From positions 1 through 20,425 of the forward strand of contig JAITAH010000321.1 of NCBI GenBank assembly GCA_031284225.1: 20,425 nucleotides of DNA, given 5' to 3'. The stretch is from Dysgonamonadaceae bacterium. GTDB taxonomy: Bacteria > Bacteroidota > Bacteroidia > Bacteroidales > Azobacteroidaceae. The position numbers and the translations under genes were made by a program. Under the pieces are notes generated by a model that had not been told where the DNA came from, did not search any database, and was given only the letters and a program-made list of their open reading frames with translations. This document shows, piece by piece, positions 1-8,081 of this stretch. Each line of letters starts with the position of its first letter. Position 1 is the stretch's first letter.

Positions 1-627
1 AGCGATAATATTTCGCTGGGCGAATCGACTTTTATGGTGGAAATGAACGAAGCCGCCGATATCCTCAACAACCTCACCGACCGCAGCCTCATCCTGTTCG
101 ACGAATTGGGACGCGGCACATCTACCTACGACGGCATTTCGATTGCCTGGGCGATTGTGGAACATATCCACGAACATCCGAAAGACAAGGCGAAAACGCT
201 TTTTGCTACCCACTATCACGAATTGAACGAGATGGAAAAATCGTTCAAACGCATTAAAAATTACAATGTTTCCGTGAAAGAGGCAGACAATAAAATCCTC
301 TTTATGCGAAAATTAGAAAGAGGCGGCAGCGAACACAGTTTTGGCATTCACGTGGCGAAACTGGCGGGAATGCCGTCCAGTATCATCAAGCGAAGCGCCG
401 AAATTCTGGCCCAACTCGAAACGGACAATCAGAAAACCGGTATCGCCAAGCCCATCGGGCAAATCTCTACGCAACGGGAAGGCTACCAAATGAGCTTTTT
501 CCAATTGGACGACCCGGTACTGTCGCAAATCCGGGACGAAATTATCACCTTAGACATCGATCATCTGACGCCGGTGGAAGCGTTGAATAAATTGAACGAT
601 ATTAAACGCATTGTGAAAGGCAAATGA
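1..627 (+). CDS. mutS: DNA mismatch repair protein MutS, C-terminal part (5' truncated by window edge)
   Basis: This is the last 208 residues of MutS, the ATPase that recognises mismatches and small loops and starts methyl-independent or MutL-coupled repair in the cytoplasm. The reading frame is open from base 1, so the mismatch-binding, lever and clamp domains and the Walker A loop lie outside the window. Visible parts are the conserved [11 protein letters not shown] segment, the Walker B/signature stretch [12 protein letters not shown] around visible residues 35-46, the ATHYHEL motif at about 69-75, and the helix-turn-helix dimerisation region ([13 protein letters not shown]). The C-terminal tail is short and ends in a lysine-rich stretch, with no obvious long extension. 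The stop codon overlaps the start of the following flippase gene (ATGA), so the two are probably translated from one message. Identity is certain; only the length is limited by the window. Confidence 0.97.
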   Translation, partial: SDNISLGESTFMVEMNEAADILNNLTDRSLILFDELGRGTSTYDGISIAWAIVEHIHEHPKDKAKTLFATHYHELNEMEKSFKRIKNYNVSVKEADNKILFMRKLERGGSEHSFGIHVAKLAGMPSSIIKRSAEILAQLETDNQKTGIAKPIGQISTQREGYQMSFFQLDDPVLSQIRDEIITLDIDHLTPVEALNKLNDIKRIVKGK

Positions 628-2093
628 CGGAATCTTCCCTCAAACAAAAAACGGCCAAAGGAATTTTTTGGGGCGGCCTCAGCGCCGGCATACAACAGTT
701 GTTGGGCGCGGGTTTCGGTATCGCGATGGCCCGTATCCTGACTCAGGCCGATTACGGATTAATCGGTATGCTGGGTATTTTTTCCGGCGTCGCCCTAACG
801 ATTGTCAATTGCGGCTTTTCCGTCGCCCTAACCAATAAACAGGACGCGAAACCCGACGATTACAACGCCGTGTTCTGGTTTACGGTTTTTACCGGTCTGT
901 TCCTGTACGGGATTCTTTTTTTCAGCGCGCCGCTGATCGGCCGATTTTTCAACCAGCCGGAATTGATTTCGTTGTCCCGGGTTTTATTTCTTGTTTTCTT
1001 AATCGGCGGCATGAGTACGGTTTCTTACACGGTGATGTTCAAAACTATGATGACCAAACAACAAGCTATCATCGACACGGTATCCACAGTCGTCGCCCTG
1101 AGTATTGGCATTGTATTGGCAATTAAAGGATTGGCTTATTGGGCGCTTGCGGCGCAAATGGTTATACAACAAGGCTTGACGGCGGTCTTGCGGTTTATTG
1201 TTGCGCCGTGGAAACCGACTTTCCGAATCTGTTTTACGCCCTTAAAACCCCTTCTGTCTTTCAGTATCAAATTATTTTTGACTAATATTTTCCTCCAAAT
1301 CAATAACTACCTGCTTGCTTTCCTGTTTGGTAAATTATATAATGCGACTACCGTCGGCATATACGCGCAAGGTCAAAAATGGATGACGATGGGACAGCAA
1401 TTTATCGGAGGCGCCATCGCCTACGTTACCCAACCGGTGCTGGTGCAGGTAAACGAAAACAAAAACCGGCAAACGAACGTGTTCCGGAAATTAATCCGGT
1501 TCGGCGCTTTTGTCTCTTTCCCCTTAATGCTGGGATTGGCTTTTGTGGGTAAAGAGTTTATTTTGATTGCTCTTGGCGAGAAATGGCTGTCCAGCGTGCC
1601 TTTTCTGCAACTATCCTGTATTTGGGGATCGGTCGCCTTTTTATCCGTTCTCTATACCCATTTGATTTACAGTCATGGAAAATCCGACTGGTATTTGTAC
1701 GGCGCCGTCGGCGTCGGGTTAATGCAATTAGCGGCCGTAATAGGGCTGTATCCCTGGGGAATATTTGCTATGGTTATCGGTTATATCGTAACCTATTTTA
1801 TCGGACTGGGCATTTGGCAGTATTACACATTCAAATTGATTCGTTTGCGATTGCGCGACGTGCTCAACGATACGCTACCCTATCTGGCTGTTACTTTGTT
1901 TTGCTTTTTCATCGCATGGCTGATAACGAAAAACATTGTCAATCTGTACGCCTTGATAACGGCTAAAATCGGGATTTCTCTTCTTCTGTATGTTTTGATA
2001 TTGAAATACAGCCGGTCGGTAATCTTTCAAGAAAGCCTGTCGTTCTTCCTGCAACGACTGAAAAAATCGGAACAAACGCCAACCGACGCTTAG
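624..2093 (+). CDS. Polysaccharide/lipopolysaccharide flippase (MATE/MviN-like superfamily, Wzx/WzxC type)
   Basis: A 489-residue integral inner-membrane protein with about 12-14 hydrophobic segments spread over the whole length. The N-terminus ([19 protein letters not shown]) followed by a small-residue-rich first helix and [15 protein letters not shown] is typical of the lipopolysaccharide biosynthesis/oligosaccharide flippase family (WzxC-like). Such proteins move lipid-linked glycans from the cytoplasmic to the periplasmic face of the inner membrane during O-antigen, capsule or exopolysaccharide assembly. The length fits the family. Its ATG overlaps the stop of mutS by one ATGA, which points to translational coupling, an unusual partner for a flippase. 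A family 2 glycosyltransferase converges on it 19 bp downstream, giving a small glycan-assembly neighbourhood but not a full cluster. The exact substrate cannot be read from the sequence. Confidence 0.9.
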   Translation: MTESSLKQKTAKGIFWGGLSAGIQQLLGAGFGIAMARILTQADYGLIGMLGIFSGVALTIVNCGFSVALTNKQDAKPDDYNAVFWFTVFTGLFLYGILFFSAPLIGRFFNQPELISLSRVLFLVFLIGGMSTVSYTVMFKTMMTKQQAIIDTVSTVVALSIGIVLAIKGLAYWALAAQMVIQQGLTAVLRFIVAPWKPTFRICFTPLKPLLSFSIKLFLTNIFLQINNYLLAFLFGKLYNATTVGIYAQGQKWMTMGQQFIGGAIAYVTQPVLVQVNENKNRQTNVFRKLIRFGAFVSFPLMLGLAFVGKEFILIALGEKWLSSVPFLQLSCIWGSVAFLSVLYTHLIYSHGKSDWYLYGAVGVGLMQLAAVIGLYPWGIFAMVIGYIVTYFIGLGIWQYYTFKLIRLRLRDVLNDTLPYLAVTLFCFFIAWLITKNIVNLYALITAKIGISLLLYVLILKYSRSVIFQESLSFFLQRLKKSEQTPTDA

Positions 2094-2112
2094 AGGAAAC
2101 GCCCGCTCCTCG

Positions 2113-3129
2113 TTATTTACGGGACAGCCACACCGCTTGTTTCCACAAATAATACAAGGTGCAAGGATGACAACCGGCAAATGACGGATTCCCTATTTTC
2201 CTTCTTTGCTTCATAAACAAACACAATACCAGCCAGCGCGACCACAAATAAGCCCGGAAAGCATAGGGATGATACCGCTTTACCCGGTCGTTGGCCGCAA
2301 TCAACCGTTTGAACCATTGTTGGGTCGCCGCCAAATCGGAAGATTGGACAACGGTCTTTTCCCGATGGCTGTTAAATCCATGCAGCGAAAACGACAAAGT
2401 ATGAATCCGCAATTCGGCGTCGCTGGGCGATAAGCGCAATTTTTGCAATTCGCCGACAATGATTTCCCTTTTAATTCCGTCCATCAGTTGCTCCTTTTCT
2501 TTCGAAACATTGGCGGCGTGCCAACGGTATTGCAACAAAAATTCCGGGAGATTGGCCATTCGGGTACGATCGCCCAGCCGGCTCCATAAATCATAGTCCT
2601 CGGCAACCGGCTCCCTTTGATACTTATTTTCTTTCAACAAATCGGCTCGGATGCAGCAGGCCGGGTGAACGAAAGGTACGCTGAACAACAAATGTATAAA
2701 AACCAATTTCGGATCGGTTTGCAGCAGAATTTTCCCGGTTACACGTCCGTTATCATCAATCACCTGCGCCCAGGAACTGCAAATGCCGATATCGGGATGC
2801 GCTTCCATAAAACGGTATTGCTTTTCCAAGCGGCGAGGCAGGGAAATATCGTCGGCGTCCATACGCGCCACGTATTTCCCACAACATAAATCAATGCCTT
2901 TGTTGAGGGATTTCGCCATACCCAGATTGGTTTCGTTTTCAACATAGCGAATCCGTTGGTCCGAAAAAGATCGGACAATCGCCTTACTCCCGTCCGTCGA
3001 ACCATCGTTGACAATCACCAACTCAAAATCGGTAAACGTTTGATGGAGGATGCTTTCTATGGCTTCACGCAAATATTTTTCCGCATTAAAGACGGGCATT
3101 ACGACAGATATGGACATTTTCTGATTCAT
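2113..3129 (-). CDS. Family 2 glycosyltransferase (GT-A fold)
   Basis: A 338-residue protein with the complete N-terminal GT2 catalytic domain. Visible are the opening strand SVVMPVFNAEKYL (about residues 8-20), the nucleotide-binding VNDGSTDGS at about 40-48, the metal-binding DxD motif in RMDADD (residues 91-94) and the acceptor-side motif AEDYDLW (about 176-182), which probably supplies the catalytic base. It transfers a sugar from an NDP-sugar to a growing glycan at the cytoplasmic membrane. Donor and acceptor are unknown. No transmembrane helix is evident, although the C-terminal 80 residues contain basic and aromatic stretches (YLWSRWLVLCLF) that could associate with the membrane. Start at the first ATG gives the shortest leader after the promoter at 3147-3177; the ATG four codons later (MSISVV) is an alternative. 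It is convergent with the flippase and may act in the same surface glycan pathway. Confidence 0.92.
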   Translation of the reverse strand: MNQKMSISVVMPVFNAEKYLREAIESILHQTFTDFELVIVNDGSTDGSKAIVRSFSDQRIRYVENETNLGMAKSLNKGIDLCCGKYVARMDADDISLPRRLEKQYRFMEAHPDIGICSSWAQVIDDNGRVTGKILLQTDPKLVFIHLLFSVPFVHPACCIRADLLKENKYQREPVAEDYDLWSRLGDRTRMANLPEFLLQYRWHAANVSKEKEQLMDGIKREIIVGELQKLRLSPSDAELRIHTLSFSLHGFNSHREKTVVQSSDLAATQQWFKRLIAANDRVKRYHPYAFRAYLWSRWLVLCLFMKQRRKIGNPSFAGCHPCTLYYLWKQAVWLSRK

Positions 3130-3146
3130 TTATTTTTATAGTAGCG

Positions 3147-3177
3147 CAAAAATACATCCTATTTTTCTAATTTCAAA
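3147..3177 (-). promoter_or_regulatory. Bacteroidota-type sigma promoter for the glycosyltransferase gene
   Basis: On the minus strand a -7 box TATTTTTG (3154-3147), an exact match to the Bacteroidota consensus TAnnTTTG, is preceded by a -33 box TTTG (3177-3174) with a 19-bp spacer, the expected distance. Transcription would begin at about 3140, leaving a leader of roughly 10 bases before the ATG at 3129. It is the best promoter seen in the window. Confidence 0.7.
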
Positions 3178-3304
3178 TTCTTTCAATTGTTCGTTAACAG
3201 TTTGTTTAGCGCTGCAATTCATATCTTTTGCTTTTCACTGTTTGTCGGCAAATTTATTCAAAATTTTTCTACCGATTTTTCTTTCCAGACCACCTTTGGT
3301 AGTT

Positions 3305-3333
3305 GGAATGCCTGTTTTTTGCGCTATTGATTG
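3305..3333 (+). repeat. Degenerate intergenic repeat, copy related to 5127-5149
   Basis: The words GGAATGCC (3305-3312) and CTATTGATTG (3324-3333) occur here in the same order and orientation as at 5127-5134 and 5140-5149, with a 5-base length difference between them. The surrounding 3178-3401 region is AT-rich and has no gene I can support. This could be a decayed copy of a dispersed intergenic element, and it flanks the unrecognised lipoprotein gene on one side. Confidence 0.4.
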
Positions 3334-3401
3334 TTTTTATGCCTGTAATGCCGATGGCGCGTTTTAAGGAGAATGTTAATCCTTTTGTCAGCTTCATGGT
3401 T

Positions 3402-4379
3402 TTAATATGGTAAATTTATTAAAAACAATTCAAACAAAATATTTTCAATCAACTGATAAACAGTATATATAAGTCCTAAAATCAATCCTATGCAGAGAAA
3501 AATCCCAATCATGGGAATACTCCACAATGCCTGAACTATACTGCCTAAGTACACAATCGGAAATGCAATTACAACAAGTATTATCACCGCAATCAGCAAA
3601 CTCAAACCATCGAAAATTCCCAAACTGAAAAAGAGAAAGTTTTTTTTCAAAGCAGGACTTTTCTTTATGTATCCCTGTACAATGTCGCATTTGTGGTCGA
3701 TTGTAAAACATTGCACCCAATTAGGGTCTTCGCTATATTCATCAATCACAATCTTTTTGTCCATTGTCAACGTACCGATAATGTCGTTTTTTTCGCTTTT
3801 CCCTGAACGAATATTTAGTGAAAAAACTTTGTTTGCAAGATTTTCCTGCTTTCTGTCAATGCTTGCCAGACAAAGATTCTCGCCTCGAATTTTTGTCCAA
3901 TCGAAAGTAATTTTGTTCCCTTTCGCTGTTTCTCTGACAAAAATGGTATCAACAATACATTTATCGTTATCCAGCATGTTCAAGTTGTGCATATAATTTT
4001 CAAAAAATGGGGAAACATTTTCACATTCGATTTTCACAACAACTCCTTTTTGTCCGTTAATAATAATATTTTCTTTTTCAATTACTTTTAAGAATAAATT
4101 TGGAGTTTTCTCTAAAACTTCTTCCTTGAAAAAATATAAACCTGCCTGGTCGGCAGGATAAATGTACTTTGAGGCAGCATTTACTTCGTTTGCATTTATT
4201 CGTTTGATAAACTTTTTCACTAAACGCCCATCGTTACTACACGAGCAAAAACAAAGTAAGCACAAGCCAAACAATCCCTTCAACAAAATGCCCCTACTCG
4301 TATGGCTTTTCAGAATCGTCCCGTTTTTTGAACGGTTTCCGAATCCCATTACTCTGTTGCTGTTAAATGCCTGTTTCAT
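3402..4379 (-). CDS. Unrecognised lipoprotein-like protein with SH3b-like domain and hydrophobic C-terminus
   Basis: I do not recognise this 325-residue protein as a named family. Residues 33-47 form a short lipoprotein signal (LKGLFGLCLLCFCSC) with several candidate lipidated cysteines. Residues 50-165 are a soluble lysine-rich region. Residues about 186-241 resemble a bacterial SH3 domain (LNIRSGKSEKNDIIGTL, then W221 and a GYIKKS end), a fold often found in proteins that bind peptidoglycan or peptides. Residues 248-325 are strongly hydrophobic, with two or three possible membrane helices. The first 31 codons look unlike a signal sequence, and their DNA contains an imperfect inverted repeat. 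Translation may therefore start at TTG codons at 4286 or 4283, giving a normal-length signal peptide. The gene is visibly more AT-rich than its neighbours and stands alone, with no clear promoter upstream of the first ATG. The coding call is fairly safe; start and role are not. Confidence 0.65.
   Translation of the reverse strand: MKQAFNSNRVMGFGNRSKNGTILKSHTSRGILLKGLFGLCLLCFCSCSNDGRLVKKFIKRINANEVNAASKYIYPADQAGLYFFKEEVLEKTPNLFLKVIEKENIIINGQKGVVVKIECENVSPFFENYMHNLNMLDNDKCIVDTIFVRETAKGNKITFDWTKIRGENLCLASIDRKQENLANKVFSLNIRSGKSEKNDIIGTLTMDKKIVIDEYSEDPNWVQCFTIDHKCDIVQGYIKKSPALKKNFLFFSLGIFDGLSLLIAVIILVVIAFPIVYLGSIVQALWSIPMIGIFLCIGLILGLIYTVYQLIENILFELFLINLPY
4313..4345. repeat. Imperfect inverted repeat at the 5' end of the lipoprotein-like gene
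   Basis: The arms GAATCGTCCCGTT (4313-4325) and AACGGTTTCCGAATC (4331-4345) are imperfect reverse complements around a 5-base centre TTTTG. The inner CCGTT/AACGG stem is perfect and the outer GAATC/GATTC ends match at four of five positions. It lies inside the first 25 codons of the longest reading of the 3402-4379 gene, which fits a structured leader upstream of a TTG start. Confidence 0.4.
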
Positions 4380-4629
4380 GATTCTTTTTTAATTGTTAAT
4401 AGTATTTATTTCCTCCCGCTTCGGGTTTGTGCCCGTGCTTTTTGTTTTCAATTTTCAATTATTTTTTTCCCACCGTAGATAAATAGATTTCTGTCCGCAT
4501 AGAAATTTTCTTCTAACTGCATAGATTTTTTCCGGATCGCGTTTTTCAGCAACCGGCCGAAGCCTCTTTTCTTTTGAATACCGTTCTTCTTCGGTTCCGA
4601 GAGAACAAATTTTCCATACAAAACAAAAG

Positions 4630-4659
4630 CTTCGGGAAAAGTTGAAATTCTTCCCGAAG
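4630..4659. repeat. 9-bp inverted repeat (hairpin), possible terminator
   Basis: CTTCGGGAA (4630-4638) and TTCCCGAAG (4651-4659) are perfect reverse complements around a 12-base loop. T-rich stretches follow on both strands (GCCATTTTTCTTT on plus, TTTTGTTTTG on minus), so it could stop transcripts in either direction, although no gene clearly ends here. It may equally be part of a decayed repeat. Confidence 0.4.
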
Positions 4660-5081
4660 GCCATTTTTCTTTAAATAGAAAGCGAGTTGCGCCGGAAAAG
4701 AGCGTCTCCCTTTTACCTTTTAAAAGTATATTTTGGAAATTATAATGAAAATCTCTCGCTATTTTTTTCCGAACGTTACCAAACATATTTGGTTAATTAT
4801 TATTTATTCATTAAACTTCTTACAATTTATATTTCTTTAATTGTCAATATTTTTTCCTGGTTTTTTCCTGCAATATTATAAAAACATTTTATGACAATTT
4901 ACCAAAGATTAACCATTTACAAACGCAAAGGAAACGGTTTTTTTTGAATTATGCAAGTATTATCCAGTTTTTTTACGAATTGATGCGTAGTATGTAGCGG
5001 ACCGTTGGCGTCAGGGTTTTTAATGTGCAAGCAGTTGTGCAACGCCTACGGCGTAGCCTGTTTATGCGCCTGTTCATGCTT

Positions 5082-5166
5082 TTTCTATTGACAGGAATGC
5101 CCTATAGGGCAAAATGGATTTTGATGGGAATGCCGGTTTCTATTGATTGAAATACCCTATTCTGGC
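5082..5166 (+). repeat. Degenerate tandem direct repeat, about 29-30 bp units spaced 55 bp
   Basis: The unit TTTCTATTGA starts at 5082 and again at 5137. Beyond that shared 10-mer both copies continue with a similar stretch (CAGGAATGCCCTAT against TTGAAATACCCTAT) and a closing GGC, with one indel. Between them lies GGAATGCC (5127-5134). The same words recur at 3305-3333. The first unit includes the perfect palindrome GCCCTATAGGGC. Confidence 0.45.
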
Positions 5167-5267
5167 ATTTTTAAACAAACGGGGCGAAGGATTCATGCCG
5201 CGTCATCCGCCGTAGCGGAATTATGGTCGGATTATCTTCGCCTACCGCGCATCATACGCAGGGCGAT

Positions 5268-6128
5268 TTAAATCCCCGATCCGTCCATAAAAGCAGCCAT
5301 AGTAGCCTTGTGCTGCACAATCCGCGAATACGGCGGAACACTGTTCGCTTGCCATACGTTTCCCCCGATGATGGAATCGTGCCCAATCGTAATCCGCCCC
5401 AAAATGGTGGAATTGGAATAAATCACCACATTATCTTCGATAATCGGATGGCGCGGCACATTCATCGGCAAACCTTGGGGATCGTAGATGAAACTTTTTG
5501 CGCCGAGCGTTACGCCTTGGTAAAGGCTTACATGATTGCCGATGATGCAGGTTTCGCCGATAACGACGCCGGTTCCGTGGTCGATACTGAAATATTCGCC
5601 GATGGTTGCCCCCGGATGAATATCGATTCCTGTAGCCGAATGTGCCAATTCTGTAATGATCCGCGGCAAAACCGGAACTTTGAGCGCCAACAATTCGTGC
5701 GCCACACGGTAATGCACCATAGCTAAAAACGCCGGATAACAAAGAATGACTTCGCCATAATTGGATGCGGCGGGATCGCCATCGTAAATCGCTTTGATAT
5801 CGGTTGCCAGTAACCGTTTAATTTCCGGAAGTTTTTGGATAAAGGCCAAAGCAACTTCGTCGGCGGGCTGTTCGATTTCGTCGCAAAAGAAACTCAATCC
5901 GCGGCGGATTTGCACACAGAGAACGGCATAGAGGCTTTCCAGGTGATCGATCGTATTCCAGTCGCCGAAAAAGCCCGGAAAAAAAGCCGCTTTTATTTTC
6001 GCCAGGAATTGCCGAATTCCTTCAATATCGGGTATCGACTGGGCAGGACGGGGAATAAACGCATATTCTTTTTTCGTATCCTGCGATAAAACGGCGGCAA
6101 TCGTTTCTATAGAAGCATTATTTATCAT
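5268..6128 (-). CDS. cysE: Serine O-acetyltransferase (CysE/EpsC type)
   Basis: Transfers acetyl from acetyl-CoA to L-serine, giving O-acetylserine for cysteine synthesis in the cytoplasm. With the ATG at 6128 the protein has 286 residues: an N-terminal helical region (about 1-160) and a C-terminal left-handed beta-helix of hexapeptide repeats (about 163-265). The segment IDIHPGATIGEYFSIDHGTG places Asp169 and His184 exactly 15 residues apart, the spacing of the catalytic Asp143/His158 pair of E. coli CysE. GETCIIGNHVSLYQGVTLG and PRHPIIEDNVVIYSNSTILG follow as in the family. The frame is open further upstream to a TTG at 6161 inside recJ, but the ATG 13 bp after the recJ stop is the better start. 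It probably shares the recJ transcript. The C-terminal end is short and ends in Ile, as is common in enzymes that bind CysK, but this is only suggestive. Confidence 0.93.
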   Translation of the reverse strand: MINNASIETIAAVLSQDTKKEYAFIPRPAQSIPDIEGIRQFLAKIKAAFFPGFFGDWNTIDHLESLYAVLCVQIRRGLSFFCDEIEQPADEVALAFIQKLPEIKRLLATDIKAIYDGDPAASNYGEVILCYPAFLAMVHYRVAHELLALKVPVLPRIITELAHSATGIDIHPGATIGEYFSIDHGTGVVIGETCIIGNHVSLYQGVTLGAKSFIYDPQGLPMNVPRHPIIEDNVVIYSNSTILGRITIGHDSIIGGNVWQANSVPPYSRIVQHKATMAAFMDGSGI

Positions 6129-6141
6129 CTTGTGCGAGCAG

Positions 6142-7866
6142 TTAAAGGATGCGAATATCAATAATCATTAACTGAATCGTTGTCGCGTTGTTATAATTAT
6201 TTTCTTCGACCGTGTAGCAAATATCAAACGGCCGTCCGCTCTTGATCGCCTCGTAGAAATGCGCCATATTGAAGGCAATGGCTTGCATCACATTTTCCGA
6301 CAAAGGATCGAGCAATTCCAATTTGATATGTTCCAGTTCCTTACCCACCAGTTTACTTTCGCCGGCGTCCCGAACGTTAAAGGAACAGAACACCGGTTTT
6401 TGATTGTCTGCTCCGTAAGGACTCATCCGTTTCAGATCGGCCACCAATTTGTTGTTGATTTCGTTGAAAGACAATGCCGCATCAATATCCAATCGTTGGG
6501 TCATCTGTTCGGCCATCATAAATTCGTCGGCATAGGCTTCCAGCCGTTCTTTAAAAAGTTCCAGATTTTCTTCGCGGATAGTAATACCTACGGCAAACGT
6601 ATGTCCGCCGAAATTTTCGAGTAAATCTTTGGCAGATTCGATGGCGGCGTAAATATCGAAGCCCGTTACCGAACGCGCCGAACCGGAAATAAATCCGTTG
6701 GATTCGGTTAGAACAATGGCCGGCTTGTAATATTTTTCCGTCAAACGGGAGGCCACGATGCCGATAACGCCTTTATGCCATTCCCTGTTAAAGACCATGA
6801 TGATTTTTTCCGCCATCAGATGCGAATCCTGTTCGATGAGGGCGTAGGCTTCGTCAGTTGTTTTTTTATCCAGTTCGCGACGATCGTCGTTGTACTGGTC
6901 GATATTTTCGCTTTTTTCCCTGGCGCTTTTCAAATCTTTGGCCAGTAACAGATCGACGGCTTCTTTTCCATTCATCATCCGACCGGAAGCATTGATTCGC
7001 GGTCCGATTTTGAACACGATATCGCTCAGGGTAATTTCTTTTCCCGTCAGGCCGCAAACGTCGATAATTCCTTTGAGGCCTTTACTGGGATTTTGATTCA
7101 ATTGCCTCAAACCATAAGCCGCCAACACCCGGTTTTCGCCGGTAAGCGGAACGATATCCGATGCAATACTCACCGCACACAAATCCAAGAGATTTTTCAG
7201 CCTGGAAAATTCAATACCGTTATTCAAGGCAAAGGCCTGCATAAATTTAAAGCCTACGCCGCAACCGGAAAGATGTTCATAGGGATAAATCGAATCAGGG
7301 CGTTTAGCGTCCACCACGGCCAGCGCCGGCGGCAATTCTTCATCGGGCTTGTGATGGTCGCACACAATAACATCGACGCCTAAGCCGGCGGCATATTCGA
7401 TGACTTCTTTCGCTTTGATTCCGCAATCCAATGCGATGATTAATTTAGCGCCTTTTTCATGCGCATAATCGACGCCTTGTACAGAGATGCCGCTGCCTTC
7501 TTCCGAGCGGTCGGGAATGTAATAGTCCAGTTTGGACTTCAGACAAAACTGTTCTAAAAACTTGTAAACGAGCGCTACGGCAGTAGTTCCGTCCACATCG
7601 TAATCTCCATAGATCAATATTCTTTCTTTGTTACCCAAGGCCTTTTCCAGACGTTTCACCGCAACCGGCATATCGGGAAGGAGGAAAGGATCATGTAAAT
7701 CCTTCAAGTGGGGATTAAAGAATTGCTGTACATCTTTCTCATCAATTATTCCCCTCTGTATCAACAAGAGACAAACAGCGGGGCTTAATACAAATTTCCG
7801 AGAAAGCTCGTCCCGCTTAAGTAATTGTTCGTTTGTTGGAGATTGATAATTCCATTTGCTTGTCAT
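6142..7866 (-). CDS. recJ: Single-stranded-DNA-specific exonuclease RecJ
   Basis: A 574-residue 5'-3' single-strand DNA exonuclease of the DHH superfamily, acting in mismatch repair, recombination and base excision repair. Visible motifs: DYDVDG (88-93) with the metal-binding aspartates, a conserved Asp in ALDCGI (about 147), the DHH triad (170-172), SGCGVGFKF (about 200-208), the ASDIVPL segment (about 235-241) and GPRINASGRM (288-297). A DHHA1-type domain with FGGHTFAVGI (about 420) and a C-terminal OB-like region complete the protein. The length matches the family, so it is intact. Start is the ATG at 7866. cysE follows 13 bp downstream, so the two are likely co-transcribed. I found no clear -7/-33 promoter in the 215 bp upstream; only partial matches occur there (ATCGTTTG, TATCTTTA, around 7941-7956). 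Confidence 0.96.
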   Translation of the reverse strand: MTSKWNYQSPTNEQLLKRDELSRKFVLSPAVCLLLIQRGIIDEKDVQQFFNPHLKDLHDPFLLPDMPVAVKRLEKALGNKERILIYGDYDVDGTTAVALVYKFLEQFCLKSKLDYYIPDRSEEGSGISVQGVDYAHEKGAKLIIALDCGIKAKEVIEYAAGLGVDVIVCDHHKPDEELPPALAVVDAKRPDSIYPYEHLSGCGVGFKFMQAFALNNGIEFSRLKNLLDLCAVSIASDIVPLTGENRVLAAYGLRQLNQNPSKGLKGIIDVCGLTGKEITLSDIVFKIGPRINASGRMMNGKEAVDLLLAKDLKSAREKSENIDQYNDDRRELDKKTTDEAYALIEQDSHLMAEKIIMVFNREWHKGVIGIVASRLTEKYYKPAIVLTESNGFISGSARSVTGFDIYAAIESAKDLLENFGGHTFAVGITIREENLELFKERLEAYADEFMMAEQMTQRLDIDAALSFNEINNKLVADLKRMSPYGADNQKPVFCSFNVRDAGESKLVGKELEHIKLELLDPLSENVMQAIAFNMAHFYEAIKSGRPFDICYTVEENNYNNATTIQLMIIDIRIL

Positions 7867-8081
7867 TTATATGTGTTTTATTTTCTTTTTTCATCGAACC
7901 TCATCATCCTTTCTACGCCTTGCAGGCGGGGTTGAAAATTCAAACGATAAAGATAGTCATTAATAATGTAATTTCTTGCCTTTTTAGCTTTGAAACAGCG
8001 TTAAATAATGTAAACACATAAGACAGGGGGCAAAAACGGTTATTGGTTCGGACGCTTTCCCGGAAACATTATCGTTCCTTG

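Larger units (their letters stand above)
4380..5267. other. About 0.9 kb AT-rich intergenic region with small palindromes and no supported gene
   Basis: No RNA gene, insertion-sequence end or convincing coding region is visible. The only sizeable open frame (4448-4786, minus, 112 codons) is lysine-rich, resembles no family I know and has no promoter or coupled neighbour. Structures seen: a 9-bp inverted repeat at 4630-4659; a perfect 11-bp dyad CTACGGCGTAG at 5046-5056; a perfect 12-bp palindrome GCCCTATAGGGC at 5099-5110; a hairpin with 5-bp stem at 5206-5219 (loop TACG on the minus strand); and a degenerate direct repeat at 5082-5166. The region may be decayed DNA with dispersed repeats. 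It contains the 3' trailer of the serine acetyltransferase transcript, but I see no clear U-tailed terminator for it. Confidence 0.6.

Noticed and set aside
4448..4786. 112-codon open frame on the minus strand in the intergenic region
   Set aside because: Lysine/phenylalanine-rich, no family resemblance, no promoter, crosses the 9-bp hairpin at 4630-4659. Probably a chance frame in AT-rich DNA or a remnant too decayed to name.
5099..5110. Perfect 12-bp palindrome GCCCTATAGGGC as a regulatory operator
   Set aside because: Not next to any promoter or gene start (170 bp beyond the end of cysE); better treated as part of the repeat cluster.
6129..6161. Upstream TTG start for the serine acetyltransferase, overlapping recJ
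   Set aside because: The ATG at 6128 lies at a normal distance after the recJ stop, and the extra 11 residues (IFASFNCSHK) are just the recJ end read in another frame.
7916..7928. Hairpin CGCCT-TGC-AGGCG between recJ and the GH97 gene
   Set aside because: Only a 5-bp stem with no U-rich tail on either strand; not enough to call a terminator. The 215-bp gap otherwise shows nothing I can support.
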